From: an uncultured Prevotellaceae bacterium
GTDB lineage: Bacteria; Bacteroidota; Bacteroidia; Bacteroidales; Muribaculaceae
Direction: 5' to 3'
DNA: 64,000 nt
Assembly: GCA_900317325.1 (NCBI GenBank)
Contig: ONGE01000019.1
Coordinates: 58,066 to 122,065, forward strand
Shown: positions 35,346 through 43,306 of the stretch, in pieces
How positions within the stretch are numbered: the first letter of the stretch is position 1
Layout: every line of letters starts with the position of its first letter
Notes under the pieces: model-generated
Database searches by the model: none
The model's input: only the letters and a program-made list of their open reading frames with translations
What the model was told of the DNA's origin: nothing
Position numbers and translations under genes: made by a program

Positions 35346-38300
35346 TTACATACCCAGACGCACGGTCAAGGTGAACTGTTTGGGGTTGGGCGAAGCAACA
35401 CCACCACTGTTGAAGAACTCAGGATCCTGACCGTTCAACTTCTTGTCGGCATAAAGCAGGCAGATGTTGGTGGCAGCGAACTTGATCGAAGCCGTGCTCA
35501 GACGCAGGTGCGAAATCAAAGACTTGGGCACGTCATAGGTAAGCGAGACCTCTTTCAGGCGGATAAAGTCGCCATTGGCGATACGAGCAGTGCTGTAGTT
35601 ATAGGCATTGTAGGCCATGCCCAGGTAGTCGTTAGAATAAGCCTGACGACGTGATGCGATGGCGGGAATGTCGGTAAGAGCCTCGTCACCGGGAAGAGCC
35701 CAACGGTTCTTGAAGTCCTTGGTGAAGGAAGTCAGGTCGCTGTAGGCAGCCGAGAAGACGGGATCAAGACGCAGCTTGTTGCCGAACGAATAGGTCATGA
35801 AGACGTTCAGGTGGAATCCCTTGAAGTCGAACATGTTGCCGAAACCACCAGTGTAGGGAGGATCAACGGGACCCTCATACTTGAGGAAGCCGAGGTTCTC
35901 ATACTCCTGGAAGTTCACACCCTGGTTAGAGATGCTACCGGTCTCGTCATAAACGAGGGGAAGACCATGGCTGTCAAGACCTGCGAAGGGGATCGAGAAG
36001 ATGGCACGGTGGGGATAATCCTGCAAGGGGAAACCGCTACCGGTCACCAGGTCGATGACGCGTGAACGTGACTGCAGCTTGCTGATCTTGGTCACGGCAT
36101 AGGAGAACGTCAAGTCGGTGCTCCAACCGAAGCCACCGGGACGTGAGGGCTCGATGTTGCGCGACGAGAAGGTGAACTCGACACCATGCGACTTCATCTC
36201 GGCCACGTTACCATACTTAGAGGTGATACCACCGACACCCTGGGTGCGGATAAGACCAATCAGGTCGTAGTTGTTACGGAAGTACCAGTCGAATACGATA
36301 TTGAAGCGGTTGTACATGAAACCGAGGTCAACACCGAGGTCGAACTCGTGCTTCTTCTCGTAGGTCAGCTCGCTGTTACCCAGACCTGCCAGATACAGAC
36401 CGGTCTCATAGGCCGAAGTCTCCTGGCGCCAGGGACGGGTGGGATAATAGAGGGCCTCGGCATTGGCATAGCCCGCGGGGCCGCTCTCACCGGTCAGCGA
36501 GTAGCTCAAGCGCAGCTTGGCGTGTGAAAGGGTACCCTTCTGGTACAGGGGCATGTTCTGGAAGAAGGGCTCGTCATAGATGTTCCATGCAGCCGAAATG
36601 TTCCAGGTGGGGAGCCAACGGCTCTGGTCGGTCTTACCCATCAGGTTAGAGCCCTCGTAACGAACGGTTCCGTTGATGACGTAGCGGCCGAGGAGCGCGT
36701 AGTTGGCGTTGGCAAAGTAAGCCATATTGCGGCGATGGGTGTTACCCACGCTATAGTAGGCACCGTTCTCTTCCTGCATCTGCTTGAAGAGCTTGTAGTT
36801 CAAAGCGGGCAAGTTACCGTTGTCATAAACAACGCCCCAAGCCTCGAAGTTCTCATAGAAACGGTCAACGCGGCTGGCCTCCATACCTGCATACAGGTTA
36901 ATGAGGTGCTGGCCGTTGTTGAAATCCTTCATGTACTGACCAGTGGCACGGAAGTCAAAGGTCTTAAGGCTGTTCTTGGAGAAGAACAACATACCACCTT
37001 CCTTCATGACACTCTCGGGCAGTGCGTTGGGCACGTCGATATCGGTGTAGAGGTAGGTGTTGGACGAACGGATGATAGCGTTCTCGGGAATGATACCGGC
37101 GCGGTAAGCGTTGGCCTGGTTACTGTTCTCGAGCACGTAGTGGTTCTGCTCAGAGTTCACCGAACGCATCGAACCCAGGATGTTGAACTCAAGAGACTGA
37201 TCCTGCTTGAGGATGGGCTTGAAGTTCAATTCGCCCTGGAACTTAAGGTCGGTCACCTCAACGTCGATGTAGTTGGACTCCAGCTCATCGAAGATGTTGA
37301 AGTTGGTGTAGTTACGGATATAACGCCTGTTGGGGTCAAGGGTGCGTGCGGTGTTCAACGCGAAGCTGTAGGGGTTGATATCGAAGTCACGCTTTACCTC
37401 ACCGTAAACAACGTCAACATTCTGGCTCAAGGTACCGGGAGCCTTCTGGTCACGGAAACTGTTGCTGTTCAGAATCTTGACCCTGATCTTGTCAGTCAGG
37501 TTGTAGATTGCATTGGCATTAAAGGTATAACGCTCAACGCGGCTGCTCTTGTACCAACCCGGATCGGTCATCACCGATGCCGAGGTGTAGAACGAGCCCT
37601 TCTCGGTACCACCCGAGATGCTGACTGCATGGTTCTGCATCACGTTGTTGTTGAACAGCAGGTCAAACCAGTCGGTGTTGCGCATCTCGGCCTCACGCAG
37701 ATACTGGTTGCGGGCGTTCTGGGTATTGGGCAGACCGTAGCCGGTAACCGGATCATAGGTGTCCATCAAGGTATACATCTGACCGTAGATACCCGACGTG
37801 GTGCTGTTCACCAGGCTGGCATACTCGAGCCAACCCTTCTGCTCCATCTCACGCAAGATACTCATCTGCTCCTGAGAGTTGCAGATGTTGAAGTCGCGGT
37901 AGTTGGGCTTCAAGCGATAGGTGAACTCACCAGTGTAGTTGATTGAAGAAGTACCCTTGCGACCGGTCTTGGTCGTGATAACGATCACACCGGCGTTGGC
38001 CTTAGCACCGTAGATAGATGTTGCTGAACCATCCTTCAGGATCTGGAAGCTCTCGATATCGTCGGCGTTAAGACCGGCAACAGCCGAGGCGATCAGCGTG
38101 GTAGCGTCACCCGACGACAGATCGTCGGCGCTGATGTCCACGTTATCCTCCAGAATCACACCATCCACAACCCACAGGGGCTTGGAGCTACCGTAGATAG
38201 AGGTAGCACCACGCACGCGGATCTTGGGTGCAGTACCAAAGGTACCTGACACGTTCTGTACCTGCACACCCGACACGCGGCCCTCAAGACCACGGCTGAC

Positions 38301-38696
38301 GTCGGCAACACCCGAGAGTTTTGTCTTCTCGGCGTCGACGCTCTGGGTAGCACCGGTAAAGAGTCGCTTGTCCACCTTCTGGTAACCGGTGACAACGACC
38401 TCGTTAAGCATCTCACCCTTGGGCTTAAGAACGATGGTCATGCCGGCCTTAGCAGCCACGATGGCATCCTCATAACCCACATAGGTGACTTTAATCTTCG
38501 TGCCTGCCGGCACATTCAATGTGAAATGACCGTCAAAGTCGGTAGCCACGCCGTTCTTGGGATTGCTCTGCTGAACGACCGAAGCGCCGATGACAGGTTC
38601 GTTGTTCTCGTCATACACCGTTCCGCTCACCTGTGCCGAAACACCAAGCGCGGCAAGTGCCATGACAAGGAACAAGAGTAAATGTTTAAGACTCAT
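35346..38696 (-). CDS. SusC/RagA TonB-dependent outer-membrane receptor
   Basis: 1116 aa. Signal peptide MSLKHLLLFLVMALAALGVSAQ, then a CarboxypepD_reg-like domain (VSGTVYDENNEPVIGASVV), a TonB-box/plug region (NEVVVTGYQKVDKRLFTGAT, RVSGVQVQNVSGTFG, RIRG-like KIRVRGATSIYGSSKPLWVV) and the 22-strand barrel ending in TLTVRLGM with a terminal hydrophobic residue. It imports a ligand handed over by SusD, energised by TonB-ExbBD encoded elsewhere. First gene of a four-gene operon; transcription starts about 220 nt upstream (box at 38919). Confidence 0.95.
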   Translation of the reverse strand: MSLKHLLLFLVMALAALGVSAQVSGTVYDENNEPVIGASVVQQSNPKNGVATDFDGHFTLNVPAGTKIKVTYVGYEDAIVAAKAGMTIVLKPKGEMLNEVVVTGYQKVDKRLFTGATQSVDAEKTKLSGVADVSRGLEGRVSGVQVQNVSGTFGTAPKIRVRGATSIYGSSKPLWVVDGVILEDNVDISADDLSSGDATTLIASAVAGLNADDIESFQILKDGSATSIYGAKANAGVIVITTKTGRKGTSSINYTGEFTYRLKPNYRDFNICNSQEQMSILREMEQKGWLEYASLVNSTTSGIYGQMYTLMDTYDPVTGYGLPNTQNARNQYLREAEMRNTDWFDLLFNNNVMQNHAVSISGGTEKGSFYTSASVMTDPGWYKSSRVERYTFNANAIYNLTDKIRVKILNSNSFRDQKAPGTLSQNVDVVYGEVKRDFDINPYSFALNTARTLDPNRRYIRNYTNFNIFDELESNYIDVEVTDLKFQGELNFKPILKQDQSLEFNILGSMRSVNSEQNHYVLENSNQANAYRAGIIPENAIIRSSNTYLYTDIDVPNALPESVMKEGGMLFFSKNSLKTFDFRATGQYMKDFNNGQHLINLYAGMEASRVDRFYENFEAWGVVYDNGNLPALNYKLFKQMQEENGAYYSVGNTHRRNMAYFANANYALLGRYVINGTVRYEGSNLMGKTDQSRWLPTWNISAAWNIYDEPFFQNMPLYQKGTLSHAKLRLSYSLTGESGPAGYANAEALYYPTRPWRQETSAYETGLYLAGLGNSELTYEKKHEFDLGVDLGFMYNRFNIVFDWYFRNNYDLIGLIRTQGVGGITSKYGNVAEMKSHGVEFTFSSRNIEPSRPGGFGWSTDLTFSYAVTKISKLQSRSRVIDLVTGSGFPLQDYPHRAIFSIPFAGLDSHGLPLVYDETGSISNQGVNFQEYENLGFLKYEGPVDPPYTGGFGNMFDFKGFHLNVFMTYSFGNKLRLDPVFSAAYSDLTSFTKDFKNRWALPGDEALTDIPAIASRRQAYSNDYLGMAYNAYNYSTARIANGDFIRLKEVSLTYDVPKSLISHLRLSTASIKFAATNICLLYADKKLNGQDPEFFNSGGVASPNPKQFTLTVRLGM

Positions 38697-38918
38697 AAAT
38701 TTTAGTTTAATTGATTAATTATTAATGTTTTAAAAGTTTTTACTTCATTTGTGGTATTACCCATCTTTCAATAAAGGTTTTCAAAACATAAAACTAGCGT
38801 AAAACCTGGGCGGCATTAATTCCAGGCTTTACTTCAGATTCAGGCTCCAATCTATACAACAGATTGATTATCTACAGTTTCTTTGTTTCTTAACAGCATC
38901 TTTAAAAAGATAGGCTTG

Positions 38919-38926
38919 CAAAGTTA
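38919..38926 (-). promoter_or_regulatory. -7 promoter element of the SusC operon
   Basis: TAACTTTG (then C) on the minus strand, leaving a long leader of about 215 nt. Confidence 0.65.
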
Positions 38927-39105
38927 CTACTATTTTTTTATAAATAATGTAATTTTGTCAAAAAGTTTCTATTTTTTTTGCCATAATGCTACCGGAAATG
39001 TCAAAAAATATTGATTCACAACATTTTAACTGATATGCCCCGAAATTCAACGAAAACTATCGGAATTTATGGTCCCTGACAGGCCACAAATTGGAAGAAA
39101 GACAG

Positions 39106-39113
39106 TAACTTTG
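39106..39113 (+). promoter_or_regulatory. -7 promoter element
   Basis: TAACTTTG (then C), 33 nt before ATG 39147. Confidence 0.65.
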
Positions 39114-39146
39114 CACGGCCGCACACAACGACGCGCACACAACGAC

Positions 39147-39812
39147 ATGGAAATCGTATATGAAGACAACCACATCATCATCGTCAACAAGAGCGCTGGC
39201 GAACTGGTGCAGGGCGACCGCACCGGCGACCCCTCGCTCCTCGACACGGTGAAAGCATGGATCAAGGAGAAATATGACAAGCCCGGCAATGTGTTCCTGG
39301 GCGTGACCCACCGCATCGACCGCCCCACCTGCGGCCTCGTGGTGATGGCCAAGACCAGCAAGGGCCTGTCGAGGATGAATGAGCTCTTCCGCAAGGGCGA
39401 GGTCCACAAGACCTACTGGGCCGTAGTCGGCAACCAGCCGCCCGAACAGGAAGCCACCCTCACTCACTACCTCAAGAGCGTGGAAAGCAACAACAAGACC
39501 CGCGTGAGCATCGTGCCGCGCGAGGGCCACCAGAAGGCGGTGCTGCACTACCGCGTCATCGCCGCCAGCCAGCGTTACTGGCTCCTCGAGGTGGACCTGA
39601 TCACCGGACGCAAGCACCAGATTCGCGCCCAGCTGTCGGCCATCGGCTGCCCCATTAAGGGTGACCTCAAGTACGGCGCGCCGCGCAGCAACCCCGACGG
39701 CGGCATCTCGCTGCAGGCCCACCGCATCCGCTTCACCCACCCCGTCAGCGGCAACGAAATCGATATCACCGCTCCGCTTCCCGACGACTTCAAGCGCCTC
39801 GGCTTCGCCTGA
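39147..39812 (+). CDS. RluA-family pseudouridine synthase
   Basis: 221 aa from ATG 39147 (MEIVYEDNHIIIVNKSAGELVQGD); the frame opens at 39069, upstream of the promoter, so that start is excluded. The catalytic Asp lies in GVTHRIDRPTCGLVVMAKTS, and LLEVDLITGRKHQIRAQLSAIG is the second RluA signature. There is no S4 domain, so it is the short type. It makes pseudouridine in rRNA or tRNA; the exact site cannot be told from sequence alone. Confidence 0.92.
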   Translation: MEIVYEDNHIIIVNKSAGELVQGDRTGDPSLLDTVKAWIKEKYDKPGNVFLGVTHRIDRPTCGLVVMAKTSKGLSRMNELFRKGEVHKTYWAVVGNQPPEQEATLTHYLKSVESNNKTRVSIVPREGHQKAVLHYRVIAASQRYWLLEVDLITGRKHQIRAQLSAIGCPIKGDLKYGAPRSNPDGGISLQAHRIRFTHPVSGNEIDITAPLPDDFKRLGFA

Positions 39813-39889
39813 CCGGTGCACGAGGGCGGTTCTTTTGTCCCGAATCGCGGTTTTTGAGACACAGAATTCGGTGATTCGAAGATTTTTGT

Positions 39890-39897
39890 TAATTTTG
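39890..39897 (+). promoter_or_regulatory. -7 promoter element of the fumarase gene
   Basis: TAATTTTG (then C), 44 nt before ATG 39942. Confidence 0.65.
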
Positions 39898-39941
39898 CGA
39901 CAAGAAATAATCAATCAACCTAATAACTTTCGAACTAAATT

Positions 39942-41567
39942 ATGGCAAACAACCCTGAATTCCGCTATGCGCCCATGTTCCAGTTGGGCAAAGATGACAC
40001 TGAATACTACAAACTGACCAGCGACTACGTGTCGGTGGGCGAGTTTGAAGGCAAACCCATCCTCAAAATCGAGCCCGAGGCCCTGACGATGCTCGCCCAG
40101 CAGGCATTCCGCGACGTGAACTTCCTGCTGCGCCGTTCACACAACGAGCAAGTGGCCAAGATATTGCGCGACCCCGAGGCCAGCGACAACGACAAGTATG
40201 TGGCACTGACCTTCCTGCGCAATGCCGAGGTGGCCGCCAAGGGTCAGCTCCCCTTGTGCCAGGACACAGGCACCGCCATCATCCATGGCGAGAAAGGCCA
40301 GCAGGTGTGGACGGGCTTCTGTGACGAGGAGGCCCTGGCCCGCGGCGTTTACAACACCTACACCCAAGAGAACCTGCGCTACTCGCAGAATGCCCCGCTG
40401 AGCATGTATGAGGAGGTGAACACCCGTTGCAACCTGCCGGCTCAGATCGATCTGGAATGCACCGAGGGCATGGAGTACCACTTCCTGTGCGTCACCAAGG
40501 GTGGCGGCAGCGCCAACAAGACCTACCTGTATCAGATGACCAAGGCCGTGCTCAATCCCGGCACACTGGTGCCCTTCCTGGTTGAAAAGATGCGCAGCCT
40601 GGGCACTGCAGCCTGCCCACCCTACCACATCGCGTTTGTCATCGGCGGTACCAGTGCCGAGAAGAACTTGCTGACCGTTAAGTTGGCCTCGACCCACTAC
40701 TACGACAACTTGCCCACCACCGGCGACGAGACGGGCCGCGCCTTCCGCGACGTGGAACTGGAGAAGCAAGTGTTTGAGGAAGCCTGCAAAATCGGCTTGG
40801 GCGCCCAATTCGGCGGCAAATTCATGGCTCACGACGTGCGCATCGTGCGTCTGCCGCGTCACGGAGCATCCTGCCCCATCGGCCTGGGCGTGAGCTGCAG
40901 CGCCGACCGCAACATCAAGGCTAAGATCAACAAGGACGGCGTGTGGATCGAGAAACTCGACGACAAGCCCACCGAGCTGATTCCCGAGGAGCTGCGTCAG
41001 GCTGGCGAGGGCGACGGCGTCAAGATCGACCTGGACAAGCCCATGAGCGAGACGCTCGCCATCCTCGACAAGTATCCCGTATCGACCCGCCTGTCGCTGA
41101 GCGGCACCATCATTGTGGGTCGTGACATCGCCCACGCCAAGTGGAAAGAGCGCTACGACCGTGGCGAGGGTATCCCCCAGTACATCAAGGACCACCCCGT
41201 GCTCTATGCCGGTCCCGCCAAGACCCCGAAGGGTATGCCGTGCGGCTCGATGGGCCCGACGACAGCCAACCGCATGGATCCCTATGTTGACCTGTTCCAG
41301 AGCCTGGGCGGCAGCATGGTGATGATTGCCAAGGGCAACCGCAGCCAGGAGGTTACCGATGCCTGCAAGAAACACGGCGGTTTCTACCTGGGCAGCATCG
41401 GCGGTCCCGCCGCCATCCTGTCGCAGGAGAGCATCAAGAGCATCGAGTGCGTCGAGTATCCCGAGCTGGGCATGGAAGCCGTATGGAAAATCCGCGTCGT
41501 GGACTTCCCGGCCTTCATCCTCGTGGACAACAAGGGCAACGATTTCTTCAAGAAGATCGGTCTGTAA
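39942..41567 (+). CDS. fumarate hydratase, class I (iron-sulfur)
   Basis: Interconverts fumarate and malate in the C4 branch used for fumarate respiration and succinate production in Bacteroidales. 541 aa, the fused alpha+beta form. The alpha part has [28 protein letters not shown] and [39 protein letters not shown], containing the 4Fe-4S Cys ligands. The beta part has [38 protein letters not shown] and the end [15 protein letters not shown]. Monocistronic, with its own promoter and terminator. Confidence 0.95.
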   Translation: MANNPEFRYAPMFQLGKDDTEYYKLTSDYVSVGEFEGKPILKIEPEALTMLAQQAFRDVNFLLRRSHNEQVAKILRDPEASDNDKYVALTFLRNAEVAAKGQLPLCQDTGTAIIHGEKGQQVWTGFCDEEALARGVYNTYTQENLRYSQNAPLSMYEEVNTRCNLPAQIDLECTEGMEYHFLCVTKGGGSANKTYLYQMTKAVLNPGTLVPFLVEKMRSLGTAACPPYHIAFVIGGTSAEKNLLTVKLASTHYYDNLPTTGDETGRAFRDVELEKQVFEEACKIGLGAQFGGKFMAHDVRIVRLPRHGASCPIGLGVSCSADRNIKAKINKDGVWIEKLDDKPTELIPEELRQAGEGDGVKIDLDKPMSETLAILDKYPVSTRLSLSGTIIVGRDIAHAKWKERYDRGEGIPQYIKDHPVLYAGPAKTPKGMPCGSMGPTTANRMDPYVDLFQSLGGSMVMIAKGNRSQEVTDACKKHGGFYLGSIGGPAAILSQESIKSIECVEYPELGMEAVWKIRVVDFPAFILVDNKGNDFFKKIGL

Positions 41568-41603
41568 TCCCCGTCACCGAGTCTTGAAACACGACATCAT
41601 TGA

Positions 41604-41634
41604 GGGCTGCGCCGACGTTGGTGCAGCCCTTTTT
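41604..41634 (+). terminator. terminator after the fumarase gene
   Basis: Stem GGGCTGC (41604-41610) with GCAGCCC (41623-41629), followed by TTTTT. Confidence 0.9.
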
Positions 41635-41731
41635 CGCCTTTTTACCGGCCAAAACACTATGGTTTCTGGTAAAAATATGTTAAAAAACACATTTTTTGGG
41701 CTTCAACGCTTGCCAGGTTGAAAAAAAGCAG

Positions 41732-41739
41732 TACTTTTG
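41732..41739 (+). promoter_or_regulatory. -7 promoter element of the initiator tRNA
   Basis: TACTTTTG (then C), 11 nt before the tRNA 5' end. Confidence 0.7.
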
Positions 41740-41750
41740 CACTCGCAAAT

Positions 41751-41822
41751 TGCGGGATGGAGCAGTGGCAGCTCGTTGGGCTCATAACCCAAAGGTCGTC
41801 AGTTCGAGTCTGGCTCCCGCTA
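41751..41822 (+). tRNA. initiator tRNA-fMet (CAT)
   Basis: 72-nt cloverleaf without encoded CCA. Acceptor pairs 2-7 are GCGGGA with TCCCGC, while positions 1 and 72 (T and T) do not pair, the mark of a bacterial initiator. The anticodon stem has three consecutive G-C pairs (TTGGG-CTCATAA-CCCAA), and the T arm is GTCAG-TTCGAGT-CTGGC. The sequence aligns with E. coli tRNA-fMet apart from a D loop two bases shorter. Confidence 0.93.
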
Positions 41823-41830
41823 CTAACGAG

Positions 41831-41862
41831 GAGGTTGAGCGCAAGCTTGACCTCTTTTTTTT
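41831..41862 (+). terminator. terminator after the initiator tRNA
   Basis: 10-bp stem with two G-U pairs, GCAA tetraloop, then an eight-T run. Confidence 0.9.
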
Positions 41863-41917
41863 GTGCCGTTTTGTGACTTAATGAGAGCCGCGTCTTGCAC
41901 AGTTGTCAAAAGTTGTG

Positions 41918-41936
41918 TAAATTTGCCTTCGGCAAA
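41918..41936 (+). promoter_or_regulatory. -7 promoter element overlapping a palindrome
   Basis: TAAATTTG at 41918-41925 drives the GT4 gene. Its TTTGCC is the left arm of the palindrome TTTGCC-TTC-GGCAAA (41922-41936), which spans the predicted start site: a possible operator or 5'-end hairpin. Confidence 0.55.
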
Positions 41937-41953
41937 ACAAAAAACACCAAGTT

Positions 41954-43132
41954 ATGAAACAAATTGCGGTACTCTTTGAAGGCGACATCAATCGGCGGCT
42001 CGGCGTGTTCAACGCGGTCATCAGCCGTGTGAAGCATCTGCAGCAAATCGCTGATTACAAGATAGATGTCCACATGTTACAAGTCTATGACGGCTGGCTG
42101 ATGAGACATGTGAGGCACACGCGCAAAGTCGATTTCCGCCCCGATTACATCGAGGCCGACGGCGTGAACGTGCACGTCACCTGGTTCAGGCGCCGATGGG
42201 GCGACGCCATCATGCACCGGCTCTTCAACAAGCCGCCGCGCCAGCTGCTACACCGCCTGCATCGCCTGGGCTGGGAGATGCGCGGCCACGACTTGGTGAG
42301 TGCCCACGACCGCATCATGGGCCATGTCGCCGTCTTCGCCGGCAAGAAACTCCACATTCCCAGTTTCATCACCTGGCATGGCGCCAGTATCTACACCGAC
42401 CCGCCTCGCGACCCGATGATAAAAGACTTGACCATCAAGCTATTGCATAGCGCTACCTGCAATTTCTTCGTCAGTCAGGGCCTGCTCGACAAAGCGCACG
42501 CCGAGCTCACGACAGGTTTCCCTGCCGATGTCCTGCTCAATGGTGCCAGCGAGCAATTCCGCCGCTACAGTGACGAGGAACGCGCCCGCTTGCGTGACAA
42601 ATACAACGTCAACTACGGCCAAAAGGTTGTCGCATTCGTGGGCCGCTTCGAGCCCGTGAAGAATGTAACCCTGCTGCCCTGTATCTACAAGATGCTCGAA
42701 ACAAAGTATGGCAGCGAATTGACATTCTGGGCGATTGGCGACGGCATCCAGCTTGAAGAGACGCGCCGACTGATGAAAGAAAAAGGTGTGAAATGCCATT
42801 TCACCGGCAAGGTGCCGCCCGAAGAGATCCCCGACCTGCTCAACTGTGTGGACCTGCTTGTGCTGCCCAGCAGTCTCGAGGGCCTGCCCCTCGTGGTCAT
42901 CGAGGCCCTGTCGTGCGGAGCCCACGTTGTAGCCACCAACGTCATCGGCACTGCCGAGGCCGTTGGTCGTGAAAACGCCATCGATCTGGGTGACAATTTT
43001 GTGGAGCGTTTCACCGACCGCGCCGTGCAGTTGCTCACCGGCGACATCGACCAGCAACTGCCGCCCGAGGTGAGCTGGACCGCCACTGCCGTCAAAGAAA
43101 ACCGCATTTATCATCAATATCTTGATAAATAA
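41954..43132 (+). CDS. GT4-family glycosyltransferase
   Basis: 392 aa, GT-B fold, retaining. N-terminal domain MKQIAVLFEGDINRRLGVFNAVISR (acceptor side), SFITWHGASIYTDPP, then KVVAFVGRFEPVKN, the nucleotide-sugar domain start, and LLVLPSSLEGLPLVVIEALSCG, the E-x7-E donor motif. It is an ordinary envelope-polysaccharide or lipopolysaccharide enzyme by family; the sugar and acceptor are unknown. It stands alone between the initiator tRNA and priA, not in a polysaccharide cluster. Confidence 0.88.
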   Translation: MKQIAVLFEGDINRRLGVFNAVISRVKHLQQIADYKIDVHMLQVYDGWLMRHVRHTRKVDFRPDYIEADGVNVHVTWFRRRWGDAIMHRLFNKPPRQLLHRLHRLGWEMRGHDLVSAHDRIMGHVAVFAGKKLHIPSFITWHGASIYTDPPRDPMIKDLTIKLLHSATCNFFVSQGLLDKAHAELTTGFPADVLLNGASEQFRRYSDEERARLRDKYNVNYGQKVVAFVGRFEPVKNVTLLPCIYKMLETKYGSELTFWAIGDGIQLEETRRLMKEKGVKCHFTGKVPPEEIPDLLNCVDLLVLPSSLEGLPLVVIEALSCGAHVVATNVIGTAEAVGRENAIDLGDNFVERFTDRAVQLLTGDIDQQLPPEVSWTATAVKENRIYHQYLDK

Positions 43133-43143
43133 TAAACACAAAG

Positions 43144-43258
43144 TTGATTATCAGTCAATTTATCAGCAATCATTAAAGTGATTATTTAATATAGAATCAG
43201 ATTATTACAATTTGACAGACGAATTGTTACTTTTCAATGATTATAAGCTGATAATCAA
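43144..43258. repeat. inverted repeats upstream of priA
   Basis: 11-bp inverted repeat TTGATTATCAG (43144-43154) and CTGATAATCAA (43248-43258). A second pair, GACGAATT (43218-43225) with AATTCGTC (43292-43299), reaches almost to the priA start. Strongly AT-rich. No clean TAnnTTTG promoter is seen. Confidence 0.5.
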
Positions 43259-43306
43259 TGAAAATAAATTGTAAACTTCAAGTAAAAATTTAATTCGTCA
43301 ATATTT

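Larger units (their letters stand above)
38697..39146. other. divergent intergenic region between the SusC operon and the pseudouridine synthase gene
   Basis: Carries a minus-strand promoter at 38919 and a plus-strand one at 39106. The 220-nt SusC leader (38697-38912) has two hairpins: CAATCT/AGATTG near 38852-38870 and CCTGG/CCAGG near 38806-38827. No ORF of note. The block 38930-39060 is very AT-rich. Confidence 0.6.

Noticed and set aside
31074-38696. Polysaccharide utilisation locus
   Set aside because: SusC and SusD are present, but no glycoside hydrolase, sulfatase, sensor or transporter gene belongs to the operon; the GH2 gene at 22956 is far away and co-transcribed with engB.
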